Assembly: GCF_964204645.1 (NCBI RefSeq)
Contig: NC_134029.1
Location: 20,292,450 to 20,356,449 of the forward strand
Source: Tubulanus polymorphus
Taxonomy: Eukaryota; Nemertea; Palaeonemertea; Tubulaniformes; Tubulanidae
DNA: 64,000 nucleotides
Direction: 5' to 3'
Shown piece after piece: positions 1-33,745 of the stretch. The position numbers and the translations under genes were made by a program. The first letter of the stretch is position 1; each line of letters opens with the position of its first letter. The notes below the pieces were generated by a model that was not told where the DNA came from, did not search any database, and worked only from the letters and a program-made list of their open reading frames with translations.

Positions 1-218
1 ATATCATCAAAAATTCATGAAGACTAGTCTTTATGAATTTATGATATCTTTCATCGTAGAAATGTTTTAGCCGGTTTCATACTGAAACAGATAAAAATCT
101 AGGCGCGCTTTAGTACTGGCAGTCTTAATAAGATACAGGCCTTTATTTGAACTCATATTTCCCCTGGCACCTGAGCAATTGCTTTCATTAATTTTTTTTT
201 CGTTATCTTTTGCAACAG

Positions 219-3200
219 CCGAGCTCATCAATATTCCTGATGCTGAAACCAGATGTGCATGATTTTGTGTCGTTGGTCGAGGGATATTGTCGCGTATTTC
301 TGGATATAGCCGACCACAATATCGTCATCATGGAAAACGGAGAGGAGACTAAAACCGACGATGCGTTCGTAGAAAAAGGTATCCGGCATAATTTCAGATG
401 CGTGTTTTCGGCAAATTGTCATAGAATATTCTGATTCGTCTTTGATCAATTTTTGTAAATGATAAAATGCGAGTTTCTGTTCTGGCGCCGAATTTCCGAG
501 TTCTGAATAAGATGAAGTCTAATTTCCTGGTAGTTTCATTCTATCAATTTAGCTGTGGAACCGGGGTCCACAGTTGTGAGTTGAGATTTGACTCGAGAGT
601 TAATTCTTTGAAAAAAATAACTAATTGTAATTTAACTCTGAGTTTACTCTTACACTGTGAAACTGGATCCTGGCTTACCATATCTATCTCATTAGATATC
701 GAACAGGGTCCTGAATTTTATATCGTATTTTTTCTGCATTTTCGTTTTTAAAGTACCATACCATGCGAAGCACACGGTTGTCCCGTCGTCGTGGAGTTAT
801 ACAACTGAGCAGACCGAAACGGCAGATACCGGAGATGGCGAACGAGTTGTAGATTTAACGTCTGGACCACCTTCTTACGTGGAAGGTGATACAACTAGTG
901 ATAATAACGATCAACTTAAGGTAATTCAAAAAAATTTGTCCTCACTGATCTGTGTTAATGATAAACTTGATTTGTATAAAGCCAAATCTACTGAGATATT
1001 TCTATGTTACGTTTCACAGGGACAAGATCTTCACCTTGGAATCGGTAAAGAACAAATCTCGATACTAACGAACGCCATTTTAAGCGGCGTCGGTCCAGCG
1101 GTGTCTAGCGTCGAAATAACGAAATCGAACGAAACGATTACCGAAACTGCCGTACAAGAAGAATTCGAACAGACTATAAATCAGGAGGTAGCGACGACGA
1201 ACGTCGACGCTCAAAATATCGGCGCGGATGATGAAGATTCTATCAGTAGCACGTCGACTTTACTGAACAGCAAAAACAACTCGGAATCGAACGATAAATT
1301 CACCGATAGCGAAAATACGGAAGTGGATATCGTAATCGAACAATCTCGTCTGTCGAGGAAGGTTTCGAAAGTCGACGAACTCGAAGGATTACGGCGAGAC
1401 TCGAAATCGATGGACGATATGAAACACGTCGCGGATAACGACGATCAGGATTCGATTCCGGATAGTATCGAAAGCGAATCGGCGATCAGCGATAATTCGG
1501 CGGACAACGAAACGAAGCCGCTGCTGTCCGCTCCGGCGGAAAACTATCACGACAATTCGATGAAAGAGATTATTTGTTCCGCTCAAGCGTTATCGGAAAG
1601 CGACGATACGGACAGTTATAGCACTCCGACTGATAGTCCGGCGAAATTGCGCCTTGATCACGTGAATTTAGTTCCACCAGCTCTTCATTGCAAAACAGGT
1701 TTGTAACGTCAATCATGCAGATCATGTACAAAAAGTATGCTCAAAATTATTAAATTTGTGCAGTTACCAAAAGCAATTTCTGCAGAAACTTACAAAAATC
1801 TATTGAGAAATTGCCATTAGATTTATTGCTGTAAGCCTAAAAGAAGCAAATTTGTAATTTTGTAATTTTGTGAAATAATCAACTTATTTCTTCTAATCAG
1901 ATCCCGAGCGTCCAACATGTTTGCCCAAACAGCCGGCTGCGGTTATTCCTGTATCCGAGCAAGAATACAAAAATATCGCCTCAAGTTTTGGATTACGCAG
2001 TCCTGACCAACTCGAACTGCTCGACTTTAATTTCCGTGAGAAACTGCTGTCTGTTGGAGGAATAGAACTCGATCCAGATATTATAGGTACGCAGTTTTTG
2101 TGTTATCAATCGCGTTTGACCGACAACTAAGGAAATGAATCATGAATCCATATTCGGAAACGACCGTTGGACATAGTATTTATCTTCATTCCAGACCTGA
2201 CGATGATTCCGCCGCCGAAAACGCCGGATGTCGAACAAATGTTAGACTTCAATGGAATCAGTGAGCCACCTGCTGGATTTACTGACGACGTCGTAGAACC
2301 AGAACAAGTAAAATCCCTAAAGCCGGACACAGCTACGAATGAACTCGAAGAATTTTCTTACCAAAGTACGTATGGATAAAATCTAAATAATTAATGATGT
2401 TCAGGGTTGGCCCGGTTCCACAGTTATGAGTTAGTGAACTCTGAGTTAAAATCAGTTCATTTTCAATGTTTTAACTCAAGAGTCAAAGATTTGATTTTGA
2501 ATAAATAAATTCTTGTTTTTAAATTCTTTTAATCTGTAGATAGTGGGTTTTTATCTTATTATCCGTTCACCACGTTTGAGTGTGGTTATCGTTCTAGGAA
2601 TTATGTTATTGATTCTACGAGCTAATGTTCACATGATGATATTGTTGATAATCCTGACTTTTAGGAACTTCGAAACAAGATCGAGAAGAACGAGAAAGTG
2701 AGACTGATTCAGGGAATGAGACGATCTCTTCAGAAAATGTGGAATTGTTGGCGAGTAGTATGAGTGAAAATATGGCTGGCCACGTCGAACTGTCATTACC
2801 TCGACCTGTGTATGAATGTTCGACTCGAGAAACGCGTGGATTAAATCAAATAGGATTAGATACCGATATCGAAACGTTAATCGCTAAACTAACCGTTCCG
2901 CCGCCACCGAGGGATCTCTCGCCAGTTGCGCAACAGACTCCCATCATTCCCGGAATATTTACAACTCGATGCGAAAATCCTCCGAGCGAAAATATCGAGG
3001 ATTTCGACAATAGTACGCTCGGACGTAAAATCAAGGGCAAACGATTGGTCGATAAGGAACGACGATTAACGGGACCGGTCGTCGCGTCAAATGTCGCGAT
3101 GGCAATGAATGAAATCGGACCTAGGTCTCCTTTATTGCCGATAGTCGATAATTGTGCCAAAACCGCGAACCAGATTCAAACTGAAAAGGTTTTCGCATTC

Positions 3201-4844
3201 GACGAGAATACTGTGTTCGACGAAGTAGACAGTAGTCGCAATAGTAACTCGGCACTGAATTCCTCTAGTACCATTACTACCTCGCGTTCGGATTCGATTC
3301 TGAAAGACCCATCGGAGTCGTCAACTACACAACAACCTCAAATCTCATTAAAGTATTCAGTCGATGACTCTAGTTTATCGTTACCCGACGAAACCATCTC
3401 CAGTATTCGTAGTAAGGTTATTCGTACTCGATCGGTAGATCGTGGCCGTAGTAATAATCCTGTACCGTCGGACATGCGAACGCATTCCGATGAAAACATG
3501 TCGAAAATGAATCGCCGATCCGGTACGCTGGAAGACTTAAGGCGGCGTTCGGCTGCAATACAGCAGAAATATCTCGCGGAACGAGAAAGTCGTAGTCGAG
3601 CGCGCGTTCATCATTCGAGTTTAGAACAAACGTGGCCACTGAAAGGAAACGATTTACTGTCAGATCATGAGCGCATGTTGTCTTCAGGAAATATCGATTG
3701 TTCGAAATCCTCGTCGAATGTTGATCGTTCCGATGTTGCGAAGTTGACGTTCAATCTGAATGGATCCGAGCCGAAATTGAGTCCACGGGATCCGCGCGTT
3801 GAAATGCTCAGTCGACATCAGCGCAGTGCCTCGGCTGACATTCCCCAACAGAATAAAGCTGTTCCGTTCATTCGACAAGCTCTACACCCAACAGGTCGTT
3901 TGGTAGGTTATTATTAGATTGCTTGGTTTTTTATGCGAGTACTTAAATAGAATTTCCAGATTTAAGATTAATTTGGGTTCTTGATTGAATTATCTTATGT
4001 ATTATGAATAAATGGTTAAATTTCATGATTTCAGACTCAAGATCTCTCGCCTCGAACATTCCACGGTTCATATGGGAAATTTGCGTCAAACGACGCCGGT
4101 GATTCGTATAAGAACTTAGCCTCGGCTATTCAGCCTCTCCGATCTAGTCCGCTCTCCGTCGATGCGTTTGACAAGCCGCGATCGTCGTCGCTTGATCTCG
4201 GAAAAAACGATTATTCGCCGACAGCGCCGATAACAACTCCGCGTACGTGCCGCGATAGTCCGCGCATTCAGAACTGGGTGAAATTTACAATGAGTTCGAC
4301 GGTTCGTAAATTAATGAACGACGAATTCAGCGGACCGAACGCGATGGTCTCGCTCAACGACGGCATCGAGCAGCTTCTCAACGAACTCAACGAGAAAATC
4401 GAAAGTTTTTCGCCCGCGGAATCGATACGCCGCCTGACGGAGTTCAAATTCTACAAGGACTCGCTCGTTTACGAAGCGCGTCAATTCGTCACCGATTCTA
4501 AACTGCTCGTCAGCAGCACGACGCAGTCGAACGAAAAACTTACCGAACACATCAACAACAGCGTGCATACGCTGGCTAAAGTCGTCAACTACATGTATAT
4601 AACCATATCAGTAATGCTGTCCAACGAAAAAGCTGTGATGTTAGCGTCGTGTATATATACGGTTTGCGAAGCTTATCGTACGACGGTGAACGCGGCCGAT
4701 CAAGCGGTCGGTAAACCGATGTCCGATCCGAGTATGAAATTTCTCATGAAGCAGGCGACCGCTCTCGCGAATGTGCTCAGTCAATTGATGAAAACTTTAA
4801 AGACGCTGTCGGACATCGACGAACCGGTTGAATCTAAGAGTTGA
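219..4844 (+). CDS. FERM-domain scaffold protein, FRMPD-like, 3' seven exons
   Basis: Exons 219-378, 754-920, 1020-1698, 1901-2086, 2195-2365, 2665-3902 and 4035-4844 join in phase to 1136 codons and a TGA stop. Every junction has AG/GT sites. The gene starts left of the window, because exon 219 opens directly after an acceptor with the frame already open. The first exon reads as the end of a FERM F3 lobe (DFVSLVEGYCRVF). A long low-complexity Ser/Asp/Glu-rich region follows, with proline patches (PPPPRDLSP) and a basic heptad-like stretch (TLEDLRRRSAAIQQKYL). The last about 170 residues are predicted to be all-helical (FKFYKDSLVYEARQF onward) and recall a four-helix, FAT/talin-like bundle. 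FERM plus a long disordered tail plus a C-terminal helical domain suggests FRMPD1/3/4-type cortical scaffolds. The PDZ and other FERM lobes would lie upstream, so the family assignment is inference. No class I PDZ ligand is visible at the C-terminus (ends ESKS). Confidence 0.62.
557..670. repeat. MITE-like inverted repeat, GGTCC-family copy 1
   Basis: The ends are imperfect inverted repeats. The left arm begins GGTCCACAGTTGTGAGTT and the right arm ends ACTGTGAAACTGGATCC. It lies in the intron between the first two visible exons of the FERM gene. The same termini recur at 2404, 28194 and 28311. Confidence 0.55.
2404..2490. repeat. MITE-like fragment, GGTCC-family copy 2
   Basis: Intronic stretch beginning with a CCCGGTTCCACAGTTATGAG terminus like the copies at 557 and 28194. 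The internal inverted motif AACTCTGAGTTAAAA / TTTTAACTCAAGAGT is visible, but the right end is degraded. Confidence 0.4.
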
Positions 4845-7516
4845 TGGATTTTCGCAATCTCGTAACAAAAGCATTGTAAAGATCGGCCATCTTAAGAAAT
4901 ATTTTCTGTCCAGTAATTGAAACATGTATCGTATTGTGTCATAAACTGTACAATACAAGACAGAGTCATATTTCTGTTTGCATCGGCTTGTAAGTAAACT
5001 TGTACATATCGATAGTCTTCCACAACGGTACTCACGCTATTTCACCTGAATCACATTGTATGACAAGGCTAAAAAATTGATACCTTGTTTCTCATTTCTG
5101 CTGAGCTTGAAAGTTGACCCGGCCGGCTGCCTATCTACCCTGAAGCTAACCATAACAGACCTGGCTGTTATAGAAATGATAGCTAATTTTTTTGCAGTTT
5201 AAAAATTGACCTGGCCGATGAGAAACTATGCATCATTTTTTTAGCCAAAGAATAAACCATATACCAAATAAGCTCATTATGTATCTGTCTCCTATGAGTA
5301 CATGTTTGCGCATACTTGTAGCGTGTACGGTACCCATGCATTATGGGAGGCAGTCTGAAGCCAGCGGTCTGAAGGACCGGTACACACAATCATTCGTAAA
5401 CCGAGAAAAAGTCGAAAGATGAAAAATCTTTTGATAGTTATCCATGGAAGTAAAACGTTTCTAATGTTTTACATGTAGCTGTATCAATATTGATCAAAAG
5501 ATACGGTACTTAATATATTCGTCCATTTATCCGTTATGTAAGCCGCATATCAAAGCCAAATGTATCCATTCACTAACCAGAAAATTTGTACGAAACGTTT
5601 CCCCCTTGTTATTTATTTTATTTATTCATCTGTTTATTTATTTTGTGTTGATTATTTCTACGTTCGTTGAATTAACTGTTTATCCTCGTACGACGACGTG
5701 TAAATACGAAAATCATTTTCCATGAATTATTCGCGAATCTGAAAAAAATACTGTGATACGAAGCGAAGCATTTGTCGTAATGTTCAGAGTTTGAGGTGGT
5801 GTACTACTTAAAAAAATTATATGATATTATTGCGTTACAAAAAATATATGTACAACATTCGGCTACGCAATTGGTTTATTTGTTGAAATTGTTGACTGGG
5901 AATTGTGCAAATGCTGGGTAACTTAGGATTTTCGTAGCTGTATCGCAGAAGCTCGTATTTGAAGTTTGGGGGTGAATATCCCAGGAACTTTTTACATAAA
6001 AAGATCCAAAAATAGTCTTTTTATATGTATAGTACCTGGGATATTTGATGGTCTAAGCTACAGTTATTCAACTTCAACTACGAGCCCCTGTGGCTGTATA
6101 AGATTTCTTTGGTCAGAGTATATCGTAATGTCTTAATCTGAATCTCATTGAAAACTTGAAAAAAGTTTATTAGCAATATAGATTTTCCTGCAATGATTAT
6201 TTGTTGTCATCTGCAGCATCAAACCCCCAAAAGTCTGAAAAAGCGAAATTCGAGCAGTTTTTTCACAGGATTAACAACATCACCCAGGTTTCCAATAGGG
6301 AAATTGCGATCTTTGGTCACATGGTTCCCACAGAACTTGGAAAAAACTTGGGAATTTTGAAATAATAATTCCCATTTACAATTCACTTATTGCTTTTGTC
6401 AAGGGTAACTTTCTTCAGCGATTTCCCTCGAGAATCACCTTTAACAGCCAGTCACCACTAAAATGTTGACTGAAGCACGATTGTATCTGTTCATTTCCAT
6501 TTGGGAAAATTGAAAAATCACCCATGAAATACTTGGGAAAAACCTGGGAATTTTTGATTCATGTAACTGTGGGAACCATGTGGTAAAGACATGTAGCATG
6601 TAGCAATGTAGCAGTTTAATTAATAGAAAGATGTTGTGTTAGATAAATTCAATTTTCAGATAGACTAGAATAGTTATTTCATGTATTGAAATTAGTTTAA
6701 AGGTCCACAGTTATGGGTCTCTTAGGATACCAGAATAACCAGGGATTTTGGGTGGAATGCCCTCGAGCATCAGTCACTACATTGTACTAATGATTTCTAT
6801 CGCTTGTGGTAGATACCTATATGTGTTGTGTTGATGCAAAATTTGAAGAACAAGCGCTTGAACTTCCATTCCGTTACATGATTTATCTTTTTTTCGAAAA
6901 AATTGTTCATGTTATCAAAAACATATTCAAGTTGTGCTAAAAACAATATTTAATACATACAACATGCCTGTGGCTGATGTTAAGTGTTTACCAGTTGCGG
7001 AAGATCTCTCAAATACTATTGGGAGAAAAAGATCAGTAACATTCGTGAAAGTAATTTCACACTGAAAAAAATATTTTGTTACGGTTCAAATGATGATACG
7101 TGTTGCTTAAATTGTTTATTCGTTATTACGCGGTTTCTTGTGAACATTATCAATGACTATTGAATAAATAAAGTGAATAAGTTATTGCACTGAATCTATT
7201 TATAATTTGTCATAGTAGATCCAGGTAACTTGGTGATCTTAAGGCTAGTTTATGTCGACTTGCGATGCAACGCCTACCGACGCAACTAAGAGCACCAGTG
7301 ATTGTAGCCCAGCCTACATCGACTGCATTCCCCATCCCCAGCAACTGAGCCCGAAAGTCGGGCATTGTATACATACATTGTATATAGTGTCCAAGGTAAC
7401 AGATATCAGCAAGAAGATCCTTCAATCATGATATTCAAGTTCAAGTTTATTTCACGGAAAGCAAAACATGCAAGTTCGATGATAAGAAAAAATTTTAAGC
7501 TGCCTCAATATACCGT
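4845..7516 (+). other. 3' flank and intergenic, no gene seen
   Basis: AT-rich sequence after the FERM gene stop. The first AATAAA hexamers are at 5251-5256 and 7163-7168, so the polyadenylation site is unresolved. No open frame with family resemblance or paired splice sites was found. The 6290-6560 part holds repeated GGGAATTTTT-type phrases like the dispersed repeats in the HEATR5 introns. Confidence 0.5.
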
Positions 7517-7616
7517 AAGTCCCATAATTCAAATTTCATATGATATAATTTATTAAAACAAAACCACACCGTTTAAACAACAAATTATATCATACAAAAT
7601 TTGAATTGTGTGACTT
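7517..7616. repeat. Short palindromic element with 35-bp arms
   Basis: Left arm AAGTCCCATAATTCAAATTT and right arm AAATTTGAATTGTGTGACTT are inverted copies. They continue into ATGATATAATTT / AAATTATATCAT around a loop of about 30 nt. It is probably a tiny MITE or foldback element. Confidence 0.6.
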
Positions 7617-7687
7617 CTTTTATTAGTCAAGTCAATTATCTACACTGACACGGATCATTACACGGATTAATGTTCATTCGACTAATA

Positions 7688-7849
7688 CCGTAAGGTGCTG
7701 CCGCTACGATGATCGTTAGCGGATTTTTCGTACACTAATACTGACACGCTTTCGAACCGACTCTGGCAACCTATGTGCTGTCCAACTGCACCGTGAGGTG
7801 CTGCCACTATGCAAAGCATTAGCGGATTTTTCAAACACTAACATTAACA
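7688..7849. repeat. Two-copy tandem repeat, about 103-bp period
   Basis: CCGTAAGGTGCTGCCGCTA at 7688 recurs as CCGTGAGGTGCTGCCACTA at 7791. Each copy is followed by TTAGCGGATTTTTC and a CACTAA motif. The copies have diverged by substitutions and short gaps. Confidence 0.6.
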
Positions 7850-7869
7850 GCCCACGTCCGATGCTCAGT

Positions 7870-10800
7870 CCAGATCTAAATCCGTAAATTACCGATGCCG
7901 TGGGTTGAGATTACCATTTTGCATTTTGACATTAACTGGTGGTAATTTTCTTTATCTTATCGATTCTTATCAGTGAATATCAGTGAACCGGATTAATCGA
8001 TGACGTTTTGATTACGGAGTACGACGAGTAAGTTTGATTTTAATCATTGATTCATTTTACTTACGTAAATTTACAGTGAATAAAACGCAAGAGTTTAATG
8101 TAATTTTTACTTCCGGGTTCTAAAAATTCGTTGCACCCAAGACTCAAGAGTCGAGTATCAGTACTCCTATCTCCTTTCTCCATCCATACATGTGTTGATA
8201 TTATAATTATTCACTAACCCAGAGTTCTTATCTTCTTAGTTAGTTCCATGAGTAGATACTCACTTGGCTTTTATTTACTAACAATAAAATACGGAACAGG
8301 TCAACTTGGCGTACCCAGACATCAGTCCATGCCCACCATTCATGTCCTCCAGGGGATTCAAACCTGATAGTATCGTGAGACTTCTACAGCACAAAACCCT
8401 GCAAGGATAGCCTATTTGCCATTTTTGAGTTGTTTCAAGTAGGCCTAAGCCTAAGGCGGTCTGATTCTCAATCTTATGGTTTTGATATGGTGAGAAAAGT
8501 GGGATAGGAGGGTCAGAAGGGTGTAAAGAATAGGGTCGTGTCTTCTGTAGTTAAGTTAGGTTTTGGATTAATAGGAATAGCCTTCAGTATGGCCAGCCTT
8601 CAACTGTTAACAACTGGTTACAAAATATCCATCTTCAAGATGCTGTAATCATGAAATCAACCTGAATTTCATGTGAAGGAATCATGAACTTACTCTAGGT
8701 CTATATCTTTATAGAAAACCTAAAGGGTGTAGCCTAATTGGGCTATTAGGTTACTACTGGGGATTTACAGTCATCTAGTACCAGAATCAACTTGTACCTG
8801 GTCAACTCATAGGGCCTTCCTCTTTTTGGTCTTAATAGGCCTATATCCAACTATGTTCAACTTAAATCCTGTTTAAGTTTCTCGGCATTTCATAAGCCTA
8901 TTTTATCTTGCTGGTATTATCAAAAATAAGAACATAGGCCTACTAAATAAGGCCTAAAACCACTTGATTGATCAGAAAAAAGAATTTTCACAAAAATAAA
9001 AAATATCTTGTATATCTTTTAAGGGCAGGTGAATAGCTTGTCAAAATGCAGGGACAAGTCGTCCGCAAAAGACTACTGAGTTGACCCAGATCTGAGTTGA
9101 CCTGCTACCCTAGTCAGCCATGGCCCAATTCGGCTATTCATCTATCTTTTCATTTTGTAGATTCTCATCTTCTCTCTCTCAGATGAAGCTCTTGGTGCTA
9201 ATATATCGAAAGATGATTCTCATTAGGCTATGATATTTCTCCATTAAATATATCTTGAACTGTTTGTTTTTCACAACTTTTTTCTACTTAATCATCGCAG
9301 ACAGTGACATTGGAAATACCTTAGTTGGTAATGTGTCATACCGTCCAAAGGTCTTTTCCAAAGGTCATTAGGATAAGAAAAATAAAGTAGGAAGGGCCAG
9401 TATGTAGATATAGCATTCGTAGTTGCGACGTTACTGTTGTACTGATCGGGATTTATTTCGTAAATGATATGATATGATGTGGTTTCGAAGGAATGTATCG
9501 TCTGCATCGTTACAGACTCAGCCTCAGGAATCGTCGGCCGATACCGGCATAATCGGAGAATTCGTTCTGAATCAGTTTTCAGGTACGAAGCGCGGCGTTA
9601 CTAGTGTTACACGCTTTTGGTAGAAAGATATTCAAATTATGAAATAACGGATTGATTTAAGAATGATCCTGGATTTCGATCGCATTTGCTGAGAGTTCTC
9701 ATCCGTCATTCTTTTATTGAAATAGAATCGTTAGCTGGGATGGCTAGTTCTCTTCCACTGACTCTGATTCTAAGAAATGTTTATTACTAGATGGTATAGG
9801 CTTTATAAGAATTTCATTAACTAAACAACAATGAATCAATCTTGAATTGTTGCTTATCCATTTGAAAATGCGTAGCAAGTCGTTTAATGGTATTATGATA
9901 TATGGAACTGCAATAACGGCTGTGGCTGATATATAGATTTTAGTTCGTTATACGCGACGATACGAGAAGTTTTCTCCGTATTTTCTTAAATGGCTATATC
10001 TTACCGAGTATCCCTAGTATCTATTTCCGAGAAGTGGGCATATATTCGTTTACCCTTAGCGACCGTGTCCTAAAGTGGCCGTATATATAATGACCGTACT
10101 TTTATCTAATCTGTCGGGGGCATATACTAGCGGGTGTATTTGTGTTTGTATTTGTCATGATAAATAGCCGTGATTGAAGTATTGCGTGGCCTGTAGCAGA
10201 TCTCCATGTACGCATATATGAGCATCTCGCGCGCCGTATAGGCCTACATCGAGGCGAATGGATTTTATCGATGATGATGGAAAAATTGTAGCGCGTTTTC
10301 TATACGCGATAGAAGCTAGTTACTGTATGAGAGGCATTACTAGTCGGTATTAGCTTTGATTAGGCTGTAATGTTGTTTCTAATGCGACGTCGTCGTAGTC
10401 AGTCTTTACCGATGTCTATCAACGTAATCAGACGACGCGCATCCAGATGCGAGCGCGAGTACTGTCGCAATTATCTCCAGCCTTTTTGAAAAACAATGGT
10501 AATTTTTTTGTGGGCGGAGCAAGTTTTCTTTAAGATTTCCTTTAATTTCGCTTGATACCCTTAATTTCTCCTAATGTCGCTCAAGTGTTAAAATTGCATT
10601 AAAATGCGCTGAAATTTCAAAATTTTCGAGACCTTCTGTTTTGGCTAGGCGCTAGCACTATGTGCAAGCTTATCCCTTTTATCCCAGTATGCCCTTTTCA
10701 TTTCTTTGTGCCCGTAGATCCGCCTCTGATGATCGCATTTTTTCACCTACTCAGTGGCCTGAAATTTCTGTTCAGTTACCTTTCAATGTTGGTTACTAGT

Positions 10801-11897
10801 ATAGTAGTTAGTATAGGTATATAAAGCTCTGAATGGAATGTTTATGGAGGTGGAATGTTTTAGATAAGTATAATGATCATACTGGTGCCTCTCTCATATT
10901 ATTACCTGCTGTTTGCTGCCAAGAATGCGCCAGACAGGTAGAAATAATATATATGATCGACCCGTATTTATAAAATCTCTGAAAAATAAAGCTCCTCTGC
11001 GTATAGTAACCTACTAAAGATACTAAGGAATTTGATACATATCCCTCTGAAAAGAAATCGAGATTTTTTTATTTGAGCTAAATTTGCGCTTAGTTTAACA
11101 CAGTTCGAAAATCCATGAGGGCATTTTTTTGTATTACATATAATTTGGATTGCGAATTTGATGGACTTGAAATAATTGGGAAGGGGGGAAATTGAATAAT
11201 GAGACCTGAATATTGTTTATCTATTACCTACCAACGCTATTTACTGAATGAACCCGACATGCATTGAAATACCATTGAGATCTGTGAATTTTTGTGTGTG
11301 ACGTCAAAATATGACACGGCAGTGGAAAAATTATTAATTTCTATAGGCCTACTTCATATGCTTAAAAATAAGGGAGTGGTGGAAAAAGTTTTATTATAAA
11401 GAATTTTTTCCCTCACTCCCGAGTTCTAGTAAATTCACCAAGAACTCGGGAAAGTTTATCAGCGGATCTGTAATCTAACTAAAAAAAAGCCTTAATTTTT
11501 GAAAAAATTATTATAGGCCTTGATTGCTGTTACTTTTTGATTAAAATTCTGTAGTGCTGTAAAGTAATTACTTTGTAGACTTAATATCATCGCAGGGAAT
11601 TTCTGCTGAAAAGTCTTATCGCGGTCTTTCAAAATATGAATTTCAAATGCATTTTCTTATTTGATCGGTTTATAATGCCAGGACTAGTCTTCGGATTCAG
11701 CAAGAAGGTTCTCACTTGCCTCAGTCTAACGGCTAGAAATTCTCTATAAATATCTGTTTCGTTTCTTTTTCGCTTCTCGCAAATGGTTTTCCATATTCAG
11801 ACACCGCAAAAATGGCGCCATGTGCCGTTGAAACCTTACAACGATGATATATACCTTACAACGATGATATATACTCTCTCTCTCGCGTTTGTTACAG
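7870..11897 (+). other. Intergenic or 5' non-coding region of HEATR5
   Basis: No protein-coding gene was recognised in this 4-kb stretch. The HEATR5 ATG exon opens at 11898 right after an acceptor (GTTACAG), so at least one 5'-UTR exon should lie here. A higher-GC stretch ending in TCAG before GTACGA near 9592 is a possible donor, but nothing confirms it. Several TAGGCCTA-type words recur (8840, 8940, 10240, 11345). A degenerate tRNA-like B box is near 8345. Confidence 0.4.
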
Positions 11898-11917
11898 CAA
11901 TAGAACCGGCCTTTGTG

Positions 11918-33745
<21,828 letters not shown>

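Noticed and set aside
2846..3160. 104-codon minus-strand frame
   Set aside because: Shadow of the large FERM-gene exon.
8335..8400. Possible B box (GGATTCAAACC) near 8356
   Set aside because: No cloverleaf partner stems and no A-rich tail; too weak to call a tRNA or SINE.
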